Source: Aegilops tauschii subsp. strangulata (taxonomy: Eukaryota > Streptophyta > Magnoliopsida > Poales > Poaceae). From it: a stretch of DNA of 64,000 nucleotides. The stretch is taken from contig NC_053037.3 of the NCBI RefSeq assembly GCF_002575655.3, positions 248,839,135 to 248,903,134 of the forward strand. Direction: 5' to 3'. Under the pieces are notes generated by a model. The model ran no database searches and was not told the origin of the DNA. It saw only the letters and a program-made list of their open reading frames with translations. This document shows, one piece after another, positions 1-9,391 of this stretch (position 1 is its first letter; each line of letters begins with the position of its first letter). The translations under genes were made by a program, and so were the position numbers.

Positions 1-508
1 CACACTTGGTTACTAGTGCCGTTGCATCCTGAAGGGCGGTGGGCCAGAAGAAGCCTTGCCGGAATGCCTTGCTGGCAAGGGCCCTTGACCCTATGTGGGA
101 GCCACATATGCCTCCATGTATCTCTGCCAACAGCTCCAGTCCTTCCTCCCGGGGGATGCACTTCAATTTCACACCGTTTGGTCTTCTTCTGTACAGGACG
201 TCATCGACGAACTGGTACAAGGCAGATCGACGGGCTACTTTTTCCACTTCTTCCTGCTCCTCAGGAAGTTCCCCTGTTTGGAGGAAATGGACGGTATGCT
301 GTGCCCATGCTGGAGCCTGGGGCTCGACGGCAAGGACCAAAGGCATCTCTTCCGCCATGGGGGCAGCCGTCTCTACAGCCAGGGCTTGGTGCCCTGCCGG
401 AGCCAGCCGTCCCTCGGCAGGCTCAGGATCTGCGGCAACACCCTTGCCGGCAGCCCCTGGGGGCTCGGCGGGAAAGTACTTGCCGGGGCCTGACTTCTTC
501 CGCTTGTT
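1..508 (-). pseudogene. T1 integrase N-terminal part, runs off the edge
   Basis: Continues in the frame of the upstream RNase H segment after the TAG at 509-511. It has an acidic linker, then a segment typical of the integrase N-terminal domain: a VKLKCIPREEG stretch, EIHGG, CGSHIGSRALASKAF, FFWP, and a terminal cysteine at the window edge. The two histidines and first cysteine of an HHCC zinc module are visible. The catalytic DDE core is outside the window. The domain would bind element DNA during integration. The amber codon upstream means it could only be made by readthrough or in an undamaged relative. Confidence 0.8.
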
Positions 509-1483
509 CTACTCTGTTGATGGCTCGACGGATGGTTGAGTTAACCGAAGCAAAAAGGTACCTGGTTCCACAGGTAGCTTGAATGCAGCGTGCTTTGACA
601 GGTAGTCAGTGATGTCGTTCTCTGCTCGGGGAACATGCTCCGCTTGTATACCGTCGAAGCTCTCCTCCAGTTTCCTCACCTCATCTACGTAGGCCTCCAT
701 CAACGGACTCTGATAATCCTTGTTAACTTGTCTGACGACAAGCTGTGAATCACCCCTGACGATGAGCTTTTTCACCCCGAGGTTCGCCACGATCCTGAGA
801 CCGGCAAGCAGCCCCTCGTATTCAGCAGTGTTGTTTGTGGACATCTCCCTGGGAAAGTGCATCTGGATCACATACTTGAGGTGCTCTCTGGTGCGTGCGA
901 CAAGCAGCACACCGGCACCGGCGCCTTGCAGCAAGAAAGCCCCATCAAAGTACATGATCCAGTCGCGGCTTGCTTCCTTGCCGGGGAGAGCGGTCTCCTG
1001 GATTTCTTCGTCGGGCGTCGAGGTCCATTCTGCAATGAACTCTGCCAAGACTCTGCTCTGGATTGTCAGGGTACTTTCAAACTTCAACCCAAAGCTCGAC
1101 AACTCCAAGGCCCATTCCATAATCCTTCTGGTCGCATCTGGGTTGTGCAGTATCCGTTGCAACGGGAGGCGAGTGACGACAGTGATCTCGTGGGCTTGGA
1201 AGTAATGATGTAGCTTCCTCGAGGCCACAGGGAGGCCGAAGAGCAATTTCCGCACACCGGAGTACCTCGACCTAGCCCCCTGCAAGAGGGAGCTGACAAA
1301 GTAAACTGGGTGCTGCAGCATCTTCTTCTTCTACACCACTTCACTTGACTGCGCGGGCACTGCTCCGATGGCGTCAGACTCTGTCGGGGGCCTCGCCTTG
1401 CCCGCACCAGGCCCTGCCGGGGGAATCTCTGGCTTGCCATCCGCCGGTCCTGCCGTTGCCACTGCCTCCTCGTCGACCTCCCT
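509..1483 (-). pseudogene. T1 RNase H and second (archaeal-type) RNase H
   Basis: Same frame as RT upstream and integrase downstream. It starts with the C-terminal part of the RT-linked RNase H (QHPVYFVSS, then RKLHHYFQAHEI). A second RNase H fold follows with MYFDGA, a central NNTAEYEGLLAGL box carrying the glutamate, RGDSQLVVRQV carrying the next aspartate, and a final AEHVPRAEND segment. A duplicated RNase H between RT and integrase is a known feature of plant Tat elements. TAG codons sit at 1484-1486, 1331-1333 and 509-511. Each could come from CAG by one transition, but I have no intact sister copy of T1 to prove it. Confidence 0.85.
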
Positions 1484-2554
1484 CTATGCTACCAGTGCGG
1501 CGCTGACCACTTGATTCGTTGCCGCTAGATACAGCAGCAACGACTCTTGTGGTTTAGGCGCAACCAGTATTGGCGTGGAGGAAAGGTATTTCTTCAGATC
1601 CTGCAACGCCGCCTCGGCTTTCGGGGTCCACTCCATTGGGCCTGCCTTCTTCAAGATTTTGAAAAAGGGGAGGGTGCGCTCGGCGGACTGGGAGATGAAT
1701 CGGCTCATGGCGGCAACGCAGCCAGTGAGCCGACGCACATCCTTAATCCGCTTGGGCGCCTCAATCTGTTCAATAGCCTTGATCTTGTCTTGGTTTGCCT
1801 CGATCCCGCGCTGCGACACAAAGAACCCGAGAAGCTTGCCGGACGGAACGCCGAAGACACACTTCTCAGGGTTCAGCTTGAAGTTGATCTTGCGCAGGTT
1901 GGCAAACATCTCTTCCAGGTCTTGTACAAGAGTTGCCCTGTCCTTGGTTTTGACCATTATGTCATCCATGTATGCTTCCATATTTCTACGGAGCTGGGGT
2001 TCAAAACCAATTTGGACCGCTCTTGCAAACGTCGAGCTAGCACTCTTCAACCCGAAAGGCATCCGTAAAAAGCAATACATACCACATGGGGTGATGAATG
2101 ACGTCTTCTCTTCATCTTCTCTTGTCATGAAGATCTGGTGGTAGCCCGAGTAGGCGTCGAGGAATGACAATAGATCACACCCGGCCGTGGAGTCAACAAT
2201 CTGGTCGATGCGCGGCAATGGGAAGGGGTCCTTGGGACAAGCCTTATTGATATCTGTGTAGTCAATACACAGCCTCCACTTCCCATTTGCCTTGCGCACC
2301 ACCACCGGATTGGCCAACCACGTCGGATGGAGCACTCCTCTCACCAAACCTGCCGCTTCCAACTTCCTGATCTCCTCTGTGATGAACTCCTGCCTTTCCA
2401 GAGCCTGCTTCCTGACCTTCTGCTTGACGGGTCGCGCATGGGGACACACAACAAGATGGTGCTCAATCACTTCCCTGGGAACACCGGGGATGTCAGATGC
2501 TTGCCATGCAAACACATCAACATTCGCCCGCAGGAAAGTGATGAGCGCGCTTTC
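1484..2554 (-). pseudogene. T1 reverse transcriptase
   Basis: Encodes the polymerase that copies element RNA to DNA in the virus-like particle. Visible in order: VFAWQASDIPGVP leader, RKLEAAGLVRG, NPVVVRKANGKWRLCIDY, FPLPRIDQIVD, LSFLDAYSGYHQI, MPFGLKSA, and the catalytic YMDD box at 1961-1972, then KLLGFFVSQRGIEAN and the start of RNase H. All expected RT boxes are present without a frameshift. The segment is bounded by TAG codons at both ends (2555-2557 upstream, 1484-1486 downstream). YMDD with a following IMVKT is typical of the Tat/Athila side of Ty3/gypsy rather than chromoviruses, which carry YFDDILIYS. Confidence 0.9.
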
Positions 2555-3358
2555 CTATTTGCTGTCGAGGGTGGAGCTTATGGTGAAAGCCCCTCCCGTG
2601 CCATCCTCCCTGACGGACACCCTCTTGGTCTCTGGTGGTGTAGCTCTGGATTTCTTGCTCTTGCTAGTGGAGCTCTCTGGCACGTCCTCGACGGTAGCAC
2701 AACACTCCGAAGAGGTGCGCTTGCCGGAGTGGGTGCGAGAGGTCTTGCCGGTCTTCTTCTTCCCTCCCGGGGCTTCAGCGGCAGGAGCAAGTGCCTTGTC
2801 GGCAACTGCTTCCCGATAGAGTAGGTCGGCGCAGATCAATGCGTCCTTCTTGTTGGAGGGGACGGTGATGATGTTCATCGGCCCAGGCATCTTCAGCGTG
2901 TTGTAGGCATAGTGTGACGCCGCCATGAACTTGGCCAGTGCCGGGCGGCCGAGGATCCCGTTGTAGGGCAAGGGGATCTCGGCTACATCAAAGACAATCC
3001 TCTTCGTCCTGTAGTTCAACTCTCCTCCAAACGTCACGGGCAGTGTGACCTTCCCCTTCGGCTGGCTCCTCCCCGGATTGACCCCTTGAAACATGCCCAT
3101 TTCCTCGAGGTCTCCATCGGGAATTTGCAGTCTTTTGATCACGACGGGCGAGATCAAGTTCAGGCCGGCCCCGCCGTCAACCAACATCTTGTTCACCTTG
3201 AGGTTGCGTATCATTGGCGAGACCAACAACGGCAAACACCCGACCGCGGTTGTGCGGTCAGGGTGGTCCTCGGCATCAAAGATGACGGGTGTGCTGGACC
3301 ACTTCAGTGGCTTCTGAGCGTCGAACGACGGCTCCGCTGCTGTAATCTCACGCGCCCG
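2555..3358 (-). pseudogene. T1 aspartic protease and linker
   Basis: Retroviral-type aspartic protease, which would cut the gag-pol polyprotein. The active-site motif LVDGGAGLNLIS lies near 3165-3190, followed by ILGRPALAKFMA, the usual C-terminal Ty3/gypsy protease signature. A lysine- and serine-rich linker follows, ending at the TAG at 2555-2557. The reading frame is open upstream as far as the TAG at 3359-3361. The reading frame is identical to that of RT. The stop separating protease from RT is at the same codon, in the same local sequence, in T2 (61707-61709). Confidence 0.85.
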
Positions 3359-4739
3359 CTACTTGAGCTGGCGGTGAGAAGTATGCAGCGAGGCGCCACC
3401 ATCGACGCACATGGCCTCCGTAGCCTTCTGGAACTCTTGCTCGCCGGACTCGTCATCCTCGTCATGATCATCGTCTTCTTGCTTCTTGTCACGGCCCCGG
3501 GCGGGCCTCTCTTGTTGGTTGTCCTTGCCGCAGCGGCCTCCTTGGCTGCCACGCTTCTTGCCGGATCCCTCGGCACCTTCCCGACCCTTCTCCTTGTCCC
3601 GCCTCTCATACTCGGCCTTTTTCTTCTCAGCAAGCAGCTCGACTTGCCGGCAGTTCTGGAGGTCGTGGCCCTTGGTGCGGTGGATCTTGCAGTACTGCTT
3701 GTCGGAGCTCCCTGGCTTGTCGGCAGCCGCCAAGGCCCGGCAAGCGGCGCACCCAGCGATTTCTTTGTCGGGGTCGTCTGCCTTGGCCTTCTTGGCGGCG
3801 GCGGTGCTGTCGGATTCCTCGACAGCAAGCACGTCTTGCCCTTGCGTTTCCTGTTCCAACGCGGCCCTTCTTCGTTGGGGTGGCGGTGTCTTCATCAGTA
3901 GAGTCGGATTCCGCGTCGACGTCCTCGCCGGGGTACTTCCTTCCCTCTTCAGCCCGGGCGCACCTATCGGCCAAAACATAGAGTTCGGCCACATCCTTAA
4001 CCTTGGTCATCGCCAGCTCTTCGCGCATCTTGCGGTTGGGCACGTTCTGATGGAACGCGTTGATCACGGCGGCGGGATGAACATCGGGGATGTTGTACTC
4101 CACCCGGCTGAACCTCTGGATGTACTTGCGCAGGGTTTCCCCTTCCTTCTGGGGAATGATATGCAGATCATTGGCCTGGCCATGAGCTTGGTGGCCTCCA
4201 GTGAAGGCGCCAACGAACTCATGGCACAGATCCAACCAAGAAGAAATGGAATCCGCCGGCAAGTGCATCAACCAAGACATGACATTGGGCTTCAGTGCCA
4301 ACGGGAAGTAATTGGCAAGCACCTTGTCGTCGCGAGCTCCGGCAGCCTGCATCGCGATGGTGTAGATGCTGAGGAACTCTAACGGATGGGTCATGCCAGT
4401 GTACTTCTCGCTGACGTCGGGTTTGAACGTGCGGTGGGACGGCCACTGGAACTGCCGCAGCTCACGGGTAAAGGCTGGGCAGCCCACCTCGTAAGGTAGG
4501 CCGCCGGAGCCCCCCGGTGCTGGGTGGTCCACAGCGGGTCCCGCCCGCTTGTCCGACTGGTGGCGTGTATCACGCCGGCGCTCGATAGTGGTTCGAGCAT
4601 ATTCGTGATCTCGTTCTCGAAGAACTTGGCATTGGTCGCGGTGGGTCCGTGGGTCGGACGACGCTATGGAAATATTATCACAAGCGTCATCGCGACGGAC
4701 CGACACCCGCGGTGGCTGGCGTGGAGGAGGAGAGTGCAC
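3359..4739 (-). pseudogene. T1 gag: core and zinc knuckle
   Basis: Structural protein of the particle. The core from 4739 to about 3880 is in one frame, with FKPDVSEKYTGMTHPLEFL, then NYFPLALKPNVMSWLMHLP and SWLDLCHEFVGAF, as in retrotransposon gag proteins. From about 3880 to 3359 the protein continues in the pol frame with a charged region and a CKIHRTKGHDLQNC knuckle (CxxHx4Hx4C). A frameshift near 3850-3900 therefore separates the two. The segment ends in a TAG at 3359-3361. The frame change could be an inactivating indel or a genuine translational frameshift. The knuckle being in the pol frame leaves both open. Confidence 0.82.
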
Positions 4740-5471
4740 CGTGGCCGCAGCACCCTCGGCCCCTCCATCGCTGGCATGCGTGGTTCGACGGAGCGCCGGC
4801 CCGAAGGCCCCGCCGGTCGCGGATCATCTTTATTGGCAACGGCGACGAGGCTCCGGATGGTGGCTCTCCACTCGTCGAGCTTCTCCGCAGCAGGAGGGAA
4901 GTCGAGGAGCAGCTGCGCGCGCGCCAAAGCTTCCACTGGCGTGTGTGGTGGTGACAGCTGCGTGGACCGTGGCGCGCTTCGACTTCTAACTACGTTAGAA
5001 GGAGCTCTACCACGGCCCAGCGGCTGCGTGCCATTTTCGCCAGCACTTCGGCGAGCATGTTGGACTCCTTCGTCCCGCGAACGATGCACAGGGCTCTTCC
5101 CACGGCGGTGTCCGGGGTCTCCAGTGTGGTGGCGCTGCTCGTCGCGCACCCTAGGAAGAGCGTGCTGTGGGCACCAGTGTGGGCGTCTTGGAGGTTGCTG
5201 CGCCACCCGTGGGTGGCACAACGACACTCCTGGAGGGCCCCGCGCCGCCTGCGGGAGGCCCAGCTTTGTCTTTGGATTTGGCGGCATGCGGCCCGTCGCC
5301 TGGCGCACGAACGACACCGCTCGCCAGGCTCTGACTGCCAGAGCGATGCTGGTGCTCGCGGACTGCGGCCCGGGTCCTGTCCGCGACCGGCCCACTGCTC
5401 GTCCGCACTGGCACGGGCCGTTCGGCTCCCGACGAGCCGATCGCCGTGATCGTCTTCTTCTTGGGAGCCAT
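4664..5471 (-). pseudogene. T1 gag N-terminal region
   Basis: The first ATG after the primer binding site is at 5471 and opens a basic, proline/alanine-rich reading frame (MAPKKKTITAIGSS) that stops at 5151. A second frame then carries HTPVEALARAQLLLDF and EKLDEWRATIRSLVAVAN, which look like gag N-terminal sequence. The gag core starts in a third frame near 4739. At least two indels therefore disrupt this part. No catalytic residues are expected here. The start choice rests on the proximity of the ATG to the primer site. Confidence 0.6.
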
Positions 5472-5523
5472 GGCGATGAAGAACTGCTAGGCTAACTACT
5501 AGACCAGATTTTCACAATTGCGC

Positions 5524-5541
5524 CCCCTACCTGGCGCGCCA
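5524..5541 (-). other. T1 primer binding site
   Basis: Read on the minus strand it is TGGCGCGCCAGGTAGGGG, four bases after the LTR end. It begins TGG, as needed to pair with the CCA end of a tRNA. I do not assign the tRNA isoacceptor. Confidence 0.8.
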
Positions 5542-5790
5542 AAGATGTCGGTGGGAAACGACACCTATGGGATCACAAGAATCCCTACTACGGTTGCCGG
5601 GGCGCGGGGTTGTGAGAAGAGCAGGATTAGCAGTCAACACAAGGATCGTTTACCCAGGTTCAGGCCGCGAGGATGCGTAATACCCTAGTCCTGCTTTGGT
5701 GTGTATTTGAGAGAGTTCTTGAGCTCTCGAACTAGCTATGGTGGCTGCCTGGTTCAAAAGAGCCGAATCCCTCTCAAGTATGCCATGGGC

Positions 5791-5802
5791 CTCCTTTTAT
5801 AG
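5791..5802 (-). promoter_or_regulatory. T1 LTR TATA box
   Basis: Minus strand reads CTATAAAAGGAG inside the LTR, about 250 bp before the LTR end, where a retrotransposon promoter is expected. Confidence 0.6.
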
Positions 5803-6488
5803 TCGAAAGGGGCTGCCACAGTGGCACACAGGAGGTGGAAAGGTCTATAGTGCTGCGAGCTTATCGCTCGTGTTACAGGACAAGACACATTTAATGCGTA
5901 GTGTAGGTGTCCCTTAGCTTTATTGGGGACGGGAACGAGGCCCGTCCCGTCCGTTGCCGCCTCGCCTTGCTTCGACACGCGCCCAGGCCAGCGGGGCATG
6001 CGGCGCCATGTAGGCAGGCAGGCAGCTGAGGTGGCACGATGGTAGGGTCTTCACGAAGATTTGCATGCCACCGCGCATGTGCTTGCTGAGTTGGCGTAGG
6101 GGCCGCCCGTCGCCACGCAGGTGCCTGCCCAGCTGGTTGAGCTAGCAGCTGCTTGGGGACGGCAGTGGAGTCTTGGTCGACGCGGTCCTGGCTGTGGCCC
6201 TGCTGACGCCCTCGGCAGGGGCCTTGCCGGGGACCCGACAAGGGTCTTGCCGTGGCGTTGCAGTTGTCCCAGCAAGGCGCTTGCCGGGGGTCTTGTGGAT
6301 CTCCTCGGCAAGGATCCCACCGAGGGTCGCCGTCTTCTGGTCCTCATCTGATCTCACATGTTTATGTTCTTGACAAAGATCTGCATGCCACCACGGAGGT
6401 GCCTCCCGAGCCCTAGTTCCAACGCGGTTGGTTGGGTTGGAACCCGTGGGCTCAATGGTGGCTCACTCTGCTGGCGTCGGGCAAGTTG

Positions 6489-6546
6489 CCCCGGCAAGGC
6501 TCTTGCCGGGGCCGCGGAGGCCGCCCCGGCAAGGGCCTTGCCGGGG
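6489..6546. repeat. Paired GC hairpins in T1 U3
   Basis: Two adjacent inverted repeats. CCCCGGCAAG at 6489-6498 pairs with CTTGCCGGGG at 6502-6511 (3-base loop). CCCCGGCAAGG at 6524-6534 pairs with CCTTGCCGGGG at 6536-6546 (1-base loop). The same CCGGCAAG core recurs elsewhere in the LTR and in T1 coding sequence. Confidence 0.8.
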
Positions 6547-7153
6547 AAGTCCACCTCGCCCTCTTGCTTTTCGGTGTTTCTGGTCTTGGCGTTGCCTTGG
6601 CCATCTTGTGCTTCGGCTTCTCTCCGGCTCCCCTCCTCTGCCCTGCTACGTGCTGCCGTGGCGCGTGGCTCTGACTGCCCGTGCACAAGTAAAGGGGTCA
6701 AAAGGAGAGCCCCTACTTTTGTACACCGACAACAACACAAAGAAAACAGAATCTGTCAAAAACAGAGCAGTCTGTAGTAATCTGACTTTAGCGAATACTT
6801 CTGTAACTCCAAAACTTCTACAAAATTAGGACGACCAGGGTAATTTGTATATTAATCTTGTGTAAACAGAATAATGGAAAAATCTATTTTCTGTGATTTA
6901 TGAAAATTATTTCCGTGAGCACAAAGTTTCTGTCTTTTTCAGCAAGATCAAACAACTATCACCCAAGAAGATCCTAAAGGCTTTACTTGGCACAAACACT
7001 AATTAAAACATAAAAAGCACAATCATACCAGTAGAATAATTGTGTAAACACACAAGAACAGAAAGCAAAAAGCAAAAATAAATTTTTATTCATTGGGTTG
7101 CCTCCCAACAAGCGCTATAGTTTTACGCCCTTAGCTAGGCGTAAGGCAAGGAT

Positions 7154-7614
7154 CTAAGTTTTGTCATCTTTGGTTCGAGATCCATAGGATGCCCTCATGA
7201 TTGATTCATAAGGTGGCCTGATTTTTGTTCTAGGAAAGTGTTCCATACCTTTTCTCAAAGGAAATTGGAAGTTGATATTGCCTTCTTTCATATCAATCAC
7301 GGCACCGAGAGTGCGTAAAACGGTCTTCCAAGAATAATTGGGCAAGACGGATTGCAATCAATATCAAGAACAATAAAATCTATGGGCACATAGTTCCTAT
7401 TTGCAAGAATAAGAACATCATTAATTCTTCCCATAGGCTTTTTAATAGTAGAATCCGACAAGTGCAAATTCAAAGAACATTCTTCAAGATTGGTAAGACC
7501 AAGCACATCACATAAAGATTTTGGAATTGTGGAAACACTAGCACCCAAGTCACACAAAGCAAAACATTCATAATTTTTTAATCTTGACTTTGATAATAGG
7601 TTCCCACTCATCAT
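7154..7614 (-). pseudogene. S protease, frameshifted
   Basis: Aspartic protease remnant. The first frame (7614-7297) has YECFALCDLGASVSTIPKSL, with the DLGAS active-site form common in Athila elements, then FIVLDIDCNPSCPIILGRPF. A frameshift near 7310-7325 moves the rest (LRTLGAVIDMKEGNINFQF) to the frame that ends at 7154. The protease would process gag. Nothing encoding RT follows. Confidence 0.78.
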
Positions 7615-9197
7615 GCAATTTTCTAGGAATTGAAACTTCTAATTCCAATTTTTCTTCCAAAGCTTTCATCATAGCATCAACAATATGTTTAGTAAAAGCT
7701 TTGTTTTGTTCATAAGCATGGGGTGAATTCAACATGGATTGCAACAAAGAAATACAATAAATCAAACAGCAACTATCATAATTAAAGTCTTTGTAATCCA
7801 AAATAGTGGGTGCATCACTAGCTAAAGTTTTGACCTTTTCAAACCCACTTTTATCAATTTTCTCAACAAGATTTTCACCCTCCAAAATATTGGGACGCCT
7901 TCTACCTAAAGTTGACTCTTCTCTAGTCCCTGTTTCATCATTATTAACTTTACTAAACAAAGAATCAATAGAATAAACACCAATCATCTTAAGATCTTCA
8001 TCATTTTTGCAAGAATAATCACTAGAAAAAGCTTTTTATAAAAATTACATAAAGAGCTTTAATTGATTCATCAACTTTAGGCACAAAAAATTTCATCTTG
8101 AGATTTTCCACATCATGAGCAATTCTATCAACACTTCTAGACAAGTCATCAATCTTATTCAACTTTTCTTCTATGGAAGTGTTGCAAACTTTTTGCGTGT
8201 TGATAAATTCTTTAATACTATTCTCAAGATCAGAGGTATTCCTATTATTATAGAAAGGTTGATTTCCATAGGAATTACCATAATTATTAGAGGAATTACT
8301 AGGAAAAGGCCTAGGATTAAAATTTCCTCTATAAGCATTGTTGTTGAAATTATTGCGAGAAATAAAATTCACATCAATGGCATAACTATTTTGCTCAATC
8401 AAAGTAGACAAAGGCATATCATTAAAATCAATAGGAGCACTTGTACTAGCAACTAATTTCATAACAGCATCAACTTTATCACTCAAAGAAGAAATTTCTT
8501 CAACCGAATTAACTTTTTTACTAGTAGGAGCTCTTTCGGTATGCCATTGTGAATAATTTGCCATGATATTATCAAGCAATTTTTTGGCTTCACCCAAAGT
8601 AATTTCCATAAAAGGTCCACCCACAGCGGAATCTAAAAGATTTCGAGAAACAAAAATCAACCCTGCATAAAAAAATTGTATGATCGTCCAAAGATTTAAC
8701 CCATGAGTTGGGCAATTCCTTAGCATCATTTTCATCCTTTCCCAAGATTGTGCAACATGCTCATATGCAAGTTGCTTGAAATTCATGATATGGGTTCTAA
8801 GGGAAATAATTTTCGTGGGCGGAAAATACTTAGTGATAAAAGCATCTTTGCACTTATTCCAAGAATCGATACTATTGCGAGGCAAAGAAGAGAACAAGAT
8901 GTTTGCAGAATCATGCAAAGAAAACGGAAATAATTTCATCTTGTCCACATCCTTTTTCTTTTGCATATCGCATAATTCCACGAAGGTATTAAGATGGGAC
9001 GCGACATCCTCATTAGGAGTACCGGAAAATTGGTCCTTCATAACAAGATTCAGCAAAGCCGTATTAATATCACAAGTCTCCGCACTAATGGCGGGAGGAG
9101 CAAGCGGAGTGCCAATAAAATCATTGTTGTTGGTATTTGAGAAATCACATAACTTGGTGTTCTCTTGAGTCATGATGACCACACAACAAGATTGCAC
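7568..9197 (-). pseudogene. S gag, frameshifted
   Basis: The gag core occupies 9197-8022. It contains NTALLNLVMKDQFSGTPNED, HLNTFVELCDM, LFPFSLHDSANILFSSLP and SWNKCKDAFITKYFPP, an Athila-type gag with an asparagine-rich C-terminal half. A frameshift near 8030 moves the continuation into 7987-7568, which carries a KALEEKLELEVSIP segment leading to the protease. A further shift in a T run near 7575-7585 separates it from the protease. The protein would form the particle. The likely start is the MTQENTKL methionine a few codons inside the longest frame. Confidence 0.8.
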
Positions 9198-9360
9198 TCA
9201 AAAACAGATCTGGCGAAGAAACGGCGAACGGAAAAGAGAGGCGAACAAAACAACAAATTTTTTGTGAAGTGCGGGAGAGGAAAACGAGAGGCAAATGGCA
9301 AATAATGTAAATTGAAAGGAGATGAGATTTGTGATTAGGAACCTGGTTATGTTGAAGAAC

Positions 9361-9380
9361 CTCCCCGGCAACGGCGCCAG
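9361..9380 (-). other. S primer binding site
   Basis: Minus strand reads TGGCGCCGTTGCCGGGGAGG. It matches the tRNA-Asp-type primer site known from plant Athila elements and lies 11 bases after the LTR end. Confidence 0.85.
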
Positions 9381-9391
9381 AAATTCTCCTT

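Larger units (their letters stand above)
1..6731 (-). mobile_element. T1: Tat-lineage Ty3/gypsy retrotransposon, partial
   Basis: Minus-strand LTR retrotransposon. Its 5' LTR (5546-6731), primer binding site, gag, protease, reverse transcriptase, RNase H, second RNase H and the start of integrase are all visible. The rest of integrase and the 3' LTR lie beyond the left edge. Tat lineage is inferred from the YMDD-type RT box, the second RNase H domain after the RT-linked one, and the CxxHx4Hx4C gag knuckle. It sits inside the 3' noncoding part of element S. The target duplication cannot be checked because the left end is outside the window. The sequence is GC-rich compared with S. From about 3880 to 1 the coding frame is interrupted only by five TAG codons, so the copy is dead but little rearranged. 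Confidence 0.88.
5546..6731 (-). repeat. T1 5' LTR
   Basis: The LTR is 1186 bp. It begins on the plus strand with TGTCGGTG and ends with CACCGACA, a perfect 8-bp terminal inverted repeat with the required TG...CA ends. The right end touches AT-rich sequence of element S, a sharp change in base composition. On the minus strand U3 is at the right (high coordinates). A TATA-like box lies at 5791-5802. The U3 part holds two strong GC-rich hairpins. The partner LTR is outside the window, so age cannot be estimated. Confidence 0.9.

Noticed and set aside
3880..4739. Programmed frameshift between gag core and knuckle of T1
   Set aside because: A frame change exists, but no slippery site was clear, and another indel further upstream in gag suggests ordinary decay.
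4524..5495. Plus-strand open frame of 323 codons
   Set aside because: It is antisense to T1 gag in GC-rich DNA and its protein is arginine-rich and repetitive, as expected for a shadow frame.
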